Source: Candidatus Delongbacteria bacterium
GTDB taxonomy: Bacteria; JAGOEH01
Length of the DNA: 10,038 nt
NCBI GenBank assembly: GCA_017997825.1
Contig: JAGOEH010000109.1
Location: forward strand, 1 to 10,038
Direction of reading: 5' to 3'
The position numbers and the translations under genes are program-made. Positions 1-6,581 of the stretch are shown piece after piece. Every line of letters begins with the position of its first letter. The stretch's first letter is position 1. The notes beneath the pieces were generated by a model. The model was not told the origin of the DNA. It did not search any database and saw nothing but the letters and a program-made list of their open reading frames with translations.

Positions 1-109
1 GGGCGTTTTTGAAGATGTAGGAGCTGGTACGATATAACGGTACGGCCCGGGAGAGAGTGGTCGGATCGACCTGGTACCCGCTGTGCAGGGCGATGGTTTC
101 GAATTTCAT
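1..109 (-). CDS. metY: O-acetylhomoserine sulfhydrylase (aminocarboxypropyltransferase), N-terminal fragment
   Basis: The gene is cut by the left window edge; about 36 N-terminal codons are visible. The start MKFETIALHSGY followed by DPTT, RAVPLYRTSSYIF is the characteristic N-terminus of the Cys/Met-metabolism PLP enzymes of the MetY type, whose family consensus reads roughly ETLALHAGY..DPTTGARAVPIYQTTSYVF. Family members make homocysteine from O-acetylhomoserine and sulfide in the cytoplasm. The PLP lysine and the rest of the fold lie outside the window. The ATG is supported by a GAGGAG Shine-Dalgarno just upstream. It lies 17 bp after cysK and is the last visible gene of the metA-rrf2-cysK-metY operon. 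The alternatives, cystathionine gamma-synthase/lyase, are less likely because the LALHxGY..DPTT..RAVP start is typical of MetY; the acetyl-type MetA in the operon agrees with this. Confidence 0.88.
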   Translation of the reverse strand, partial: MKFETIALHSGYQVDPTTLSRAVPLYRTSSYIFKNA

Positions 110-126
110 GACAGATTCTCCTCGAA

Positions 127-1053
127 TTAAAGATTATCGAACAACCAGGTGCTCAGGTAGCGTTCGCCGGTATCGCACATCACGGTGACAATATTTTTTC
201 CCTGGGCTTCGGGGCGTTGGGCAATTTGGGCGGAGGCCCACAAGTTGGCCCCGGCCGAGATCCCGATCAGCAGACCATCGGTTTTGGCCACCTTTCGGGC
301 GGCCGAGCCGGCCTCTTCATCCCCGACCCGGATGATCTCATCGATCAGGGATCGATCCAGCACCGCCGGCACAAACCCGGCTCCGATGCCCTGAATCCGG
401 TGAGAACCGGGACTCCCGCCGGAGAGTACCGGGGATGATGCCGGTTCGACTGCCACGATCCGGATATCGGGATTCCTGGATTTTAATACCGATCCCACCC
501 CGGTCAGGGTGCCGCCGGTACCCACCCCGGCCACAAAATAATCGATCCGGCCATCCAGATCCCGCCAGATCTCCTCGGCGGTCGTTCGGCGATGGGCTTC
601 CGGATTGGCCGGGTTTTCGAACTGCTGGGGCATATAGGCTCCCGGAATTTGTGCGACCAGGTCGCGCGCCCCGGCAATGGCTCCCGACATCCCCTGGTCG
701 GCCGGAGTCAGCACCAGTTCGGCTCCCAGAATGGCCAGCAGCTTTCTCCGCTCAATACTCATCGATTCGGGCATGGTCAGGATGATCCGATACCCTTTGA
801 CCGCCGCCACAAAGGCCAACCCGATCCCGGTATTACCGCTGGTCGGTTCGACGATCACACTGCCCGGTTTCAGTAATCCCCGCTTCTCAGCCGATTCCAC
901 CATCGCTAGGGCAATCCGGTCCTTGACGCTGGATTGCGGATTGAACATCTCCAATTTTAGGTAGAGGGAGGCCTTAAGATCGGCGGCAAACCGATCCAGT
1001 TTCAGTAATGGCGTATTCCCGATCAGTTCGGTCATCTGATGAACGATGCTCAT
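127..1053 (-). CDS. cysK: Cysteine synthase A (O-acetylserine sulfhydrylase)
   Basis: This is a 308-residue fold-type II PLP enzyme of normal CysK length, which joins O-acetylserine and sulfide to give cysteine. Family motifs are all present in order: GNTPLLKL (12-19), the PLP Schiff-base lysine K44 in SSVKDR, the substrate-binding loop TSGNT (71-75), QQFENPANP (143-151), the phosphate-binding loop GTGGT (178-182), GIGAGFVP (222-229) and SAGAN (266-270), whose Ser266 contacts the PLP ring nitrogen. The ATG at 1053 is preceded by AAGGAG with six bases of spacing. It sits 27 bp after the Rrf2-type regulator and 17 bp before metY, so co-transcription is very likely. In Bacillus subtilis CysK is also the partner of the Rrf2 regulator CymR; the adjacency here invites the same idea, but that is inference. 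CysM or a cystathionine beta-synthase-like role is possible but less likely. No cysE is seen in the window. Confidence 0.95.
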   Translation of the reverse strand: MSIVHQMTELIGNTPLLKLDRFAADLKASLYLKLEMFNPQSSVKDRIALAMVESAEKRGLLKPGSVIVEPTSGNTGIGLAFVAAVKGYRIILTMPESMSIERRKLLAILGAELVLTPADQGMSGAIAGARDLVAQIPGAYMPQQFENPANPEAHRRTTAEEIWRDLDGRIDYFVAGVGTGGTLTGVGSVLKSRNPDIRIVAVEPASSPVLSGGSPGSHRIQGIGAGFVPAVLDRSLIDEIIRVGDEEAGSAARKVAKTDGLLIGISAGANLWASAQIAQRPEAQGKNIVTVMCDTGERYLSTWLFDNL

Positions 1054-1080
1054 GGTCGACTCCTTTTTTATCGATGATGG

Positions 1081-1527
1081 TCAGATCGAATAATCCGGGA
1101 CAGGGTGATCATGATGGATACGATGATAGCGGTCCAGAAGCTGCTGAAGGCTTTGATTCCGCATCAGGCTGCCGATCGAATCGGACAGCTCGGCCCAGTA
1201 TCCCTGCATGGGGCAGATGGCGGAGCGTGCGCAGCTCTGGGCATGATCGGTACATTCCACCAGCCGGACAGGGCCTTCCAGGATTTCGAATACCTCCAGC
1301 AGAGCGATATCGGCCGGATGCCGGCTCAGACTGTATCCTCCGTGAGCCCCCCGTTTGACCTGGATAAAGGTGGCGTTACGTAGTTGGAGCATGATCTGTT
1401 CCAGATATTTGCGGGGAATCTGTTCCTGTTCGGCTATCTCATGGAGTTGGACCGGTGGCTGTCCGTAAAGGCGGGCCAGGTGGATCAGGAAACGGAATCC
1501 GTAACGGGTACGAGTGGAAATTTTCAT
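1081..1527 (-). CDS. Rrf2-family transcriptional regulator (IscR/CymR-like)
   Basis: This 148-residue protein starts MKISTRTRYGFRFLIHLA, the signature beginning of Rrf2 regulators. A winged helix-turn-helix follows: the helix-turn-helix at about 27-51 (LHEIAEQEQIPRKYLEQIM) and the wing KRGAHGGYSLSR (58-69). A dimerisation helix comes next. Three cysteines, C92, C99 and C105, lie where IscR ligates its [2Fe-2S] cluster (92, 98, 104), but the first spacing is one residue longer. B. subtilis CymR, the sulfur regulator, lacks this triad. The gene is placed between metA and cysK, with its ATG only 2 bp after the metA stop and its likely ribosome site (CGAGG) inside the end of metA. It is therefore probably autoregulated through the metA promoter and controls cysteine/methionine synthesis. 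Whether it binds a cluster, senses a CysK complex, or both, cannot be read from sequence. Confidence 0.92.
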   Translation of the reverse strand: MKISTRTRYGFRFLIHLARLYGQPPVQLHEIAEQEQIPRKYLEQIMLQLRNATFIQVKRGAHGGYSLSRHPADIALLEVFEILEGPVRLVECTDHAQSCARSAICPMQGYWAELSDSIGSLMRNQSLQQLLDRYHRIHHDHPVPDYSI

Positions 1528-1529
1528 GG

Positions 1530-2462
1530 TTAAGCCTCGGGGTTGCCGCCGATCCGGTTAAGATCATAAGGGGTTTCCTGGTAAACATAGTAGTTGAGCC
1601 AGTTGGAAAAGAGGAGGTGAGCATGACTGCGCCAGAGATTGTCAGGCCGCCGGCCGGGATCGTCAGCCGGGAAATAATTCAGGGGGATTTCGATCGGCAG
1701 ATCGCGCTGCACATCCCGCTGGTACTCCGTTTGCAGGGTATTCCAATCGTATTCGGGATGACCGGTCACAAAGATTTCGTGCCCTGACCGGGAGGTGACA
1801 AGGTAGACCCCGGCCTGATCGGATTCGGCCGCGATCTCCAGGCCGGGAATGGGCTCGATATCCGACCGCCGGATTTCGGTATGGCGGGAATGGGGGGCCA
1901 AGAAGCAATCATCGAATCCCCGCATCAGAATCATGTCCGGTTTCAGCAGCCGGTGGTTGAAGATTCCGAACATCTTTTGCGGCAGGGGATACTTGGGAAT
2001 CCCATAGTGATAATAGAGACCGGCCTGGGCTCCCCAGCAGATGAACAGGGTTGAGGTGACATGAGTCCGCTGCCAGTCCAGGATTTCGGTCAATTCCGGC
2101 CAGTAATCCACCGATTCAAACGGGAGCTGTTCTACCGGCGCTCCGGTAATGATCATGCCGTCGAAATTCCGGGTTTTGATGGCGTCGAATGTCCGGTAGA
2201 AGGCTTCGAGGTAATCCTGATCGGTATTCCGGGTCACATGGCTGGCCATCCTCACCAGGGTCAATTCGATCTGGAGCGGGGTATTGCTGAGCAGGCGCAG
2301 CAATTGGGTCTCGGTGGTCACCTTGGTCGGCATCAGGTTCAGAACGGCGATCTGCAAGGATCGGATATCCTGGTGAACGGCTCGTTCCTGGCTCATCAGG
2401 AAGATATTTTCTCTGGCCAGCAGCTCGATGGCCGGCAGGGAAACAGGGACATTAATCGGCAT
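1530..2462 (-). CDS. metA: Homoserine O-acetyltransferase of the MetA family
   Basis: This 310-residue protein has the full MetA (homoserine O-acyltransferase, glutamine-amidotransferase-like fold) pattern: [11 protein letters not shown] start, [15 protein letters not shown] (33-47), [22 protein letters not shown] with nucleophile Cys142, MFGIFNH, and the catalytic His235 and Glu237 in VTGHPEYD. It acylates homoserine, the first committed step of methionine synthesis. Residue 111 in [10 protein letters not shown] is glutamate. Published work on this family links Glu111 to acetyl-CoA and Gly111 to succinyl-CoA, so the product is predicted to be O-acetylhomoserine, despite the common 'succinyltransferase' label. 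This matches the metY gene downstream. The start has an AAGGAG site nine bases upstream, and the first ATG fits the conserved family N-terminus. It is first in the operon, behind a strong promoter with a roughly 34-nt leader, too short for a SAM riboswitch. Confidence 0.95.
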   Translation of the reverse strand: MPINVPVSLPAIELLARENIFLMSQERAVHQDIRSLQIAVLNLMPTKVTTETQLLRLLSNTPLQIELTLVRMASHVTRNTDQDYLEAFYRTFDAIKTRNFDGMIITGAPVEQLPFESVDYWPELTEILDWQRTHVTSTLFICWGAQAGLYYHYGIPKYPLPQKMFGIFNHRLLKPDMILMRGFDDCFLAPHSRHTEIRRSDIEPIPGLEIAAESDQAGVYLVTSRSGHEIFVTGHPEYDWNTLQTEYQRDVQRDLPIEIPLNYFPADDPGRRPDNLWRSHAHLLFSNWLNYYVYQETPYDLNRIGGNPEA

Positions 2463-2491
2463 AGGGTCAAGCTCCTTGTTAAATCATATTA

Positions 2492-2512
2492 ATTCTATAT
2501 GAATTATAGAAT
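2492..2512. promoter_or_regulatory. Inverted repeat over the -10 box and start site of metA, candidate operator
   Basis: Arms ATTCTATA (2492-2499) and TATAGAAT (2505-2512) are perfect 8 bp inverted repeats around a 5 bp centre. The site embeds the -10 hexamer and reaches the predicted transcription start, so a bound protein would block RNA polymerase. Rrf2 proteins bind as dimers to AT-rich dyads, and an Rrf2 gene lies in this operon, so that protein is the likely ligand. The repeat is observed; the binding is inferred. Confidence 0.6.
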
Positions 2513-2530
2513 ATTTACCTGGCTTGTCAA
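2503..2530 (-). promoter_or_regulatory. Sigma70-type promoter of the metA operon
   Basis: On the minus strand a perfect -35 TTGACA (2530-2525) is separated by 16 bp from a perfect -10 TATAAT (2508-2503). The expected start is near 2496, giving a leader of about 34 nt before the metA ATG. Inverted repeats cover both boxes and are listed separately. Confidence 0.85.
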
Positions 2531-2533
2531 GCC
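2521..2533. repeat. 13 bp palindrome overlapping the metA -35 box
   Basis: GGCTTG (2521-2526) and CAAGCC (2528-2533) are perfect inverted arms around one base, and they contain the -35 hexamer. It could be a second operator half or chance symmetry around TTGACA. It lies too far upstream to be in the metA transcript. Confidence 0.4.
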
Positions 2534-2675
2534 AAAATTTCTGCGGCCGATAAAAAGTGATCCGATCGGGGGCCTGGCCTGAGGCGTAATTCTGAAAAAG
2601 GAGAATGATTCTTATTGACCGGCCGATGCCGTTAAGTTGAAGGCGGGTTGTACCAATTGAATTATCGAGTATGGT

Positions 2676-2692
2676 ATTATAGTGAATTATAG
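2676..2692. repeat. Tandem ATTATAG repeat sharing TGAATTATAG with the metA operator
   Basis: ATTATAG occurs at 2676-2682 and again at 2686-2692, one helical turn (10 bp) apart. The ten bases TGAATTATAG at 2683-2692 also occur exactly at 2500-2509 inside the metA operator, and TGAATTAT occurs again at 2658-2665. It may be a secondary binding site for the same regulator in the divergent intergenic region, or only AT-rich similarity. The rest of 2534-2738 shows no gene. Confidence 0.35.
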
Positions 2693-2738
2693 CTGAATTG
2701 AAACTGATCCGCTAAGGGCATGAAATTCAAATTTAATG

Positions 2739-2767
2739 TTGACATTGGGACCATTGATGATTATGAT
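2739..2767 (+). promoter_or_regulatory. Sigma70-type promoter of the methyltransferase gene
   Basis: A perfect -35 TTGACA (2739-2744), a 17 bp spacer and a -10 TATGAT (2762-2767, five of six consensus bases) point to the gene at 2881. The predicted start near 2774 gives an untranslated leader of about 107 nt. Confidence 0.8.
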
Positions 2768-2787
2768 TAATAGAGTCAATCTCCGAT

Positions 2788-2853
2788 CGGTTTCCCAATC
2801 AGATTCAGGGATAGATAAAGGGGAATAATGGCGGATTATTCCCGGAAACCGGG
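2788..2853 (+). promoter_or_regulatory. Structured leader with competing hairpins upstream of the methyltransferase
   Basis: Three pairings are visible in the predicted 5' leader. A perfect 9 bp stem joins GGGAATAAT (2821-2829) to ATTATTCCC (2835-2843) over a 5-nt loop. A GC hairpin joins CCCGG (2841-2845) to CCGGG (2849-2853) over AAA and is followed by TGTTTTA, which is weakly terminator-like. A perfect 8 bp long-range helix joins CGGTTTCC (2788-2795) to GGAAACCG (2844-2851). The GC hairpin competes with both others, while the 9 bp stem and the long-range helix are compatible and would stack. This layout could be an attenuator, but it matches no riboswitch class I recognise. Confidence 0.4.
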
Positions 2854-2880
2854 TGTTTTACTCCACCATAATGAGGTATT

Positions 2881-3642
2881 ATGAAAGAAACCATTCGATT
2901 TGATCAGGTGGCCGATATCTACGATTCCTATGTCAAATCGGATTTTGACATCCCATTTTTCTTCAATGAGACGGAGCGGTTTGAAGGGGAAATCCTGGAA
3001 TTGATGTGCGGCACGGGACGGGTATCGATTCCGTTACTTGAATCCGGAAGACGGATGACCTGTGTTGATTATTCGAATGGAATGCTGGATCGGTTCGGGC
3101 AAAAAATAAAAGACAAGCCTTACCCGGTCAGTCTGATTCAAATGGATGTCACCCGGCTGGATCTGAATAGAAAATATGGAATGATCCTGCTGCCGTTTCA
3201 TTCGATGACCGAGATCCTGTCGACCGATCTTCAGATTAAAGCCCTGCAATCGATTTCGTACCACCTGGAGAAAGACGGGATTTTTATTTTGACCCTTCAG
3301 AATCCCATAATTCGCCTTAAGCTGGCGGACGGGATAACCAGGATCATGGGGAGATTTCCGATTGACCGGGACCGGCAGATGATTATTTCATCCATGAATC
3401 AGTACAATGAATCGGACCGGATCGTTTCAGGCTATCAGTTCTATGAGATCTATGATTCGTCCAATGCTTTGATCGAGAAACGATTTCTGGAGATCAATTT
3501 CAAGCCGATCACCGATTCCGAATTGAGGGATATGGTTAAGACCACCGGATTGGAGATAGTAGACATGTTCGGTGATTATTTCTATGGGCGTTTCGATGAG
3601 GCGAGCAGCAACTTCATGATCTATAAACTGACAAAAGAATAA
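2881..3642 (+). CDS. Class I SAM-dependent methyltransferase
   Basis: This 253-residue protein has the Rossmann-type methyltransferase core. Motif I is ILELMCGTGR (38-47), the glycine loop that binds S-adenosylmethionine. D63 in CVDYSNGML fits the acidic residue contacting the ribose, D89 in QMDVTRL fits the adenine-side motif, and MILLPFHSMTEI (101-112) is motif IV. The first 37 residues include the YDxY-like start (VADIYDSYV) common in small-molecule methyltransferases; the C-terminal part (about 150-253) is mostly beta-strand-like. The substrate is not predictable. The ATG follows a GAGG site four bases upstream; an ATG ten bases earlier is out of frame. It has its own promoter and structured leader and is read away from the metA operon, so it is probably a single-gene unit. 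No clear terminator follows it. Confidence 0.85.
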   Translation: MKETIRFDQVADIYDSYVKSDFDIPFFFNETERFEGEILELMCGTGRVSIPLLESGRRMTCVDYSNGMLDRFGQKIKDKPYPVSLIQMDVTRLDLNRKYGMILLPFHSMTEILSTDLQIKALQSISYHLEKDGIFILTLQNPIIRLKLADGITRIMGRFPIDRDRQMIISSMNQYNESDRIVSGYQFYEIYDSSNALIEKRFLEINFKPITDSELRDMVKTTGLEIVDMFGDYFYGRFDEASSNFMIYKLTKE

Positions 3643-3818
3643 GGACTAAGGTAATTTCATGGTGGATTGCCTGTGGACGGTGTCATCTCATTGAGTAATC
3701 ATACAATTGATTGTTGTCGGAAAGGTTTTGAAGAAGCCTGTTCATATTGTGTTTTTCATTGGTTGAGTGAGTTTGTATCAAGTGATGGAACAAGCAACAC
3801 AAACAGGAGATGGTGTTT

Positions 3819-4466
3819 ATGAGTCTTCGAAGAACAACCCTCTTGACTCTGATCGGTGTAGGATACACCGTAGCGCACAAGATTGCGCTTGGAATATTTC
3901 CCGTATTGCGGATATCGCCGATGGGACAGAGACTTATGCCGATCCTGTGGTTGATATCGACACTCACGTTGATACTTTTTGCATTTCAGTTTTTGCAGGA
4001 ATTATCCCCCCGGAATAAGGGATTGAGATATTCTCTGGTTTCGATTATTATTTTTACGGGTCTGGTCATTCTTTCACATCTTCCTTTACCATTGATGGCT
4101 GAAAGAGGGCTTACCTATCGACTGGTCTTCGGGCTATCTGTTTTATGTAACGCGATGGCGATTATGATCTTTTTGATATCGTTCAAGAGGCTTGTCGCCA
4201 GGAATTCTCCATTATATATCCCGGTACGTGGATTTATCTGGGGAATAGGGGGGATGATCACTCTGCGGTTGGTATCTATGATTTACTTCTTGATCTACCT
4301 TTGGTCGGGTAGGGAATTGGATCCGACGATATTTATGAAACCACTGAGTACCCTAGTATTTCTGTTGACGTATGGAATGATGATCTGGAAAAGTTCCAGG
4401 TCCGGTTTTGGCGGCTGGATAGCTATAACGAGTTTATGGATAGGTAAGGTTTTATACGCTGTCTGA
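3819..4466 (+). CDS. Six-helix integral membrane protein of unknown function
   Basis: The 215-residue product is strongly hydrophobic, with likely membrane segments at about 7-30, 40-60, 71-92, 101-122, 139-162 and 175-190. I recognise no family motif. Loops are short and mostly basic (R65/K67/R70, K123/R124/R128, K191/R194), and no catalytic signature stands out. The start was set by the ribosome site: AGGAG (3805-3809) lies nine bases before the ATG at 3819 but touches the in-frame ATG at 3810, which would be far too close. The gene stands alone between the methyltransferase and a protease remnant, and no promoter could be named with confidence. Composition is AT-rich like its neighbours. 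It is probably a real gene, because the hydrophobic pattern is continuous over the whole frame and the ribosome site is good. Confidence 0.65.
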   Translation: MSLRRTTLLTLIGVGYTVAHKIALGIFPVLRISPMGQRLMPILWLISTLTLILFAFQFLQELSPRNKGLRYSLVSIIIFTGLVILSHLPLPLMAERGLTYRLVFGLSVLCNAMAIMIFLISFKRLVARNSPLYIPVRGFIWGIGGMITLRLVSMIYFLIYLWSGRELDPTIFMKPLSTLVFLLTYGMMIWKSSRSGFGGWIAITSLWIGKVLYAV

Positions 4467-4528
4467 CCAGTGGTTCAAACGAACATCATTAAGTCGTTAT
4501 GGTTAATATAATTAGTGAGATAAAATGA

Positions 4529-4759
4529 CTGTTGTTGAGAGAGTTTGCTCCGTTTACTCTAAGGATCACCAATAATGGCAGGGTTAATAATTATTCTTCA
4601 TTCAAGGAGATCCCGAATGGGTTATTCAATGAAACGATGGCCGACTTCCATTTCTTTGAGACGGTTTCATTGTTTATGAAATTCAATATCATTTTCGATT
4701 ATTTCAACAATAAGATCTATATTGAACCGAATGAGAATTTTAATGAGCCGCTTGAATGA
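4529..4759 (+). pseudogene. Likely remnant of a retropepsin-like aspartyl protease, C-terminal part
   Basis: An open frame of about 76 codons ends with LFMKFNIIFDYFNNKIYIEPN and EPLE. This resembles the C-terminal strand region of bacterial retroviral-type aspartyl proteases, where a hydrophobic 'G(x)(x)LLKRFN(I/V)xFDYxNKxxYLxPN' segment is followed by a short phenylalanine-rich tail. The catalytic DTG/DSG region and the usual N-terminal protein are absent. An in-frame TGA stands at 4526-4528, and no ATG or Shine-Dalgarno precedes the frame; the first plausible start is a TTG at 4532. I therefore read it as a decayed fragment rather than a working gene. A short ORFan is the alternative. The assignment rests on pattern memory of the family, not on an alignment. 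Confidence 0.4.
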
Positions 4760-4794
4760 CAGCCAGTCGTGTTAGGTAAAGTTTGGTAGGGAAT

Positions 4795-4833
4795 ATGAGG
4801 AGGATAATGATTTTCGAAGGCTCGAGTCGGTAA
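4795..4833 (+). other. Strong Shine-Dalgarno with a micro-ORF (relic or leader peptide)
   Basis: A perfect AGGAGG (4798-4803) stands three bases before an ATG at 4807 that opens only eight codons (MIFEGSSR, then TAA). An in-frame ATG at 4795 adds four codons. Such a good ribosome site on so short a frame may be a decayed gene start or a leader peptide for the metallopeptidase 90 bp downstream. Chance is possible, and I see no promoter. Confidence 0.2.
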
Positions 4834-4923
4834 AAGCAATCGAAAACTGATCGGGAATCGCAATCTAATCCTGCATGATTATCTGCCGTTAATCGTCAAT
4901 AACCATAAAGAAAAGACAGGACA

Positions 4924-6429
4924 ATGAAAAATTCAATTTCGATCAGCCTTATTCTGATCATCCTGCTGATTTCATGTACAGTTAAGAATCCAAATACCCG
5001 GTATGAAGCCGAAATTGTGCATGGTCTGAACAATTTGGAATCGGAATATGAAGCAATCTGCAAACAGGCAGGAATGGAAGTTTGGGAGTATTATTCCGAT
5101 CCCGGTAAAAAATCAATGACCAAGTATAAAGAACGGTTTTCCGGCTTTTTTATGAATGATTCGACTATCAGGAATATTAACAACTGGAATTCAAAAATCA
5201 GTGAGATTTCGAATGATACTTTAATCCGGAGACTGGAATTATGGAAGAGTATCATTACCTGTGCCCAAGTCGATTTCAATCCTGAGATTATTGACCTGCA
5301 GAACATCCTGGAAGCGCAATTGTCGAATTATCCATCCGATGATATTTCAGATGATGAACTTGAAAAATCAATCATAAACTTGATTCGTCTGAGAAATGAC
5401 AAATCAAAGGATTTGGGCTACGGTAACTATGCCTATATGGTTCTGCAGAATACGGGTAATGATACCATCTGGTTTGAGAATTTGATTTTGAGGATAGATT
5501 CCGCTTCTTGCGGGAAATATGACAAATTTATCCAAGATCATTTTCCGGACAGTTCCCAAATAGAGTATGGAGATTTAGTGAAATATATCATTCAATCCTA
5601 TACGATCAATGATAATCCGGTGATTGAGGACAGTCAAAAGAAGGGGTTAATCCATGAAACGCTTTTAAATATAGGAATTGAAGTCGACAGCCTGCCGATT
5701 CAATTTGAAATAGCCAAACTGCCGCCGGGAATCGGGGGATTCGGTAACTGCATTGACATTCCGAATGATTTCAGAGCTGTAGCCATGGAAGAATTAAGCT
5801 TTTATTATCTACTGCACGAGATCGGTCATGGACTGCATTGGACCGGTGTCGCCGTAAATTATCCGGTGTTGAAAGGTTATGAATGGTGCACGGGAAATCT
5901 GTCCGATATTTATAGTGAATCCATGGCTGAAGTTATAGCAAAATTTTCCCATAATAGAACCTGGCTGAAACAAAAAGGTTTTAATGAGACCTATATCGAC
6001 AGCATTCAAAATAGTCGGAAAGCGATATTTCCCTTGCATCTGAGGCTCGGGTTAATTAATATGCTGTTTGAAATTGAATTATACCGGCATCCCGAAAAGG
6101 AGCCTGCGATAGTCAAAAGAGAGTTATATCAGAAGTATCTTAGGGTTGATAAGGATTTTTCGAAAAAGCCGAACCTGATTCGATTGCCTTATGTTTCATA
6201 TCCCATATATGAACAAAATTATTTAATGGCGGATATTGTTTCCTGGCAGATTCATGAATACTTGAGCCGTGAGTATGGTGAGGATTACGTGATGAATCCA
6301 AGAGTCGGAGAATTTCTGAAAGAAAAATTATGGAAAGATGGAGAACTCTATCCATGGCAGGTAAGAATCCAAAAAGCTATCGGCAAAGAACTGGATTTAA
6401 AAGGTTATTTGAATGATTTTATGGAATAA
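4924..6429 (+). CDS. Lipoprotein zinc metallopeptidase, gluzincin type (M2/M3-like)
   Basis: The 501-residue product starts with a type II signal peptide: a lysine, a long Ile/Leu stretch and the lipobox LISC with Cys18 as the lipidation site. Residue +2 is threonine, not aspartate, so outer-membrane or surface placement is plausible. A zinc site HEIGH (298-302) gives two histidine ligands and catalytic Glu299. E332 in SDIYSESMAEVI is the best third ligand, in the spacing expected of gluzincins; E336 is the alternative. The text HEIGHGLH resembles M3 peptidases, while the ligand-helix region and YEQNY (429-433), in the area where these enzymes carry active-site tyrosines, resemble ACE-like M2 enzymes. 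The N-terminal 270 residues are largely helical, as in both families. The start has only a weak AGG site. The natural substrate, probably peptides in the periplasm or outside, is unknown. Confidence 0.8.
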   Translation: MKNSISISLILIILLISCTVKNPNTRYEAEIVHGLNNLESEYEAICKQAGMEVWEYYSDPGKKSMTKYKERFSGFFMNDSTIRNINNWNSKISEISNDTLIRRLELWKSIITCAQVDFNPEIIDLQNILEAQLSNYPSDDISDDELEKSIINLIRLRNDKSKDLGYGNYAYMVLQNTGNDTIWFENLILRIDSASCGKYDKFIQDHFPDSSQIEYGDLVKYIIQSYTINDNPVIEDSQKKGLIHETLLNIGIEVDSLPIQFEIAKLPPGIGGFGNCIDIPNDFRAVAMEELSFYYLLHEIGHGLHWTGVAVNYPVLKGYEWCTGNLSDIYSESMAEVIAKFSHNRTWLKQKGFNETYIDSIQNSRKAIFPLHLRLGLINMLFEIELYRHPEKEPAIVKRELYQKYLRVDKDFSKKPNLIRLPYVSYPIYEQNYLMADIVSWQIHEYLSREYGEDYVMNPRVGEFLKEKLWKDGELYPWQVRIQKAIGKELDLKGYLNDFME

Positions 6430-6581
6430 CGCCATGGAGTATGCAGTATGGTCATAAAGCCGTGACAGAATGAATTCTATCGTTTCAACTCATGAAAAGT
6501 TATTATGAACAATTACGAAAGAGTTATAAAACCTTCAACCGATGAGACCGCCAAGCATCAGCGGCGATAGAAAGACCTGAA

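Noticed and set aside
2061-2492. Long plus-strand open frame of 143 codons opposite metA
   Set aside because: It lies antisense to a fully supported metA, has no recognisable domain, and is explained by the high GC content of the region.
2463-2500. SAM riboswitch or T-box upstream of metA
   Set aside because: The predicted leader is only about 34 nt, too short for any such element.
3810-4466. Earlier in-frame ATG (3810) for the membrane protein
   Set aside because: The AGGAG site abuts this ATG, leaving no spacing; the ATG at 3819 has nine bases of spacing and is preferred.
6504-6569. Short frame starting MNNYERVIKP before the YdeI-type gene
   Set aside because: About 21 codons, no Shine-Dalgarno and no known match; indistinguishable from chance.
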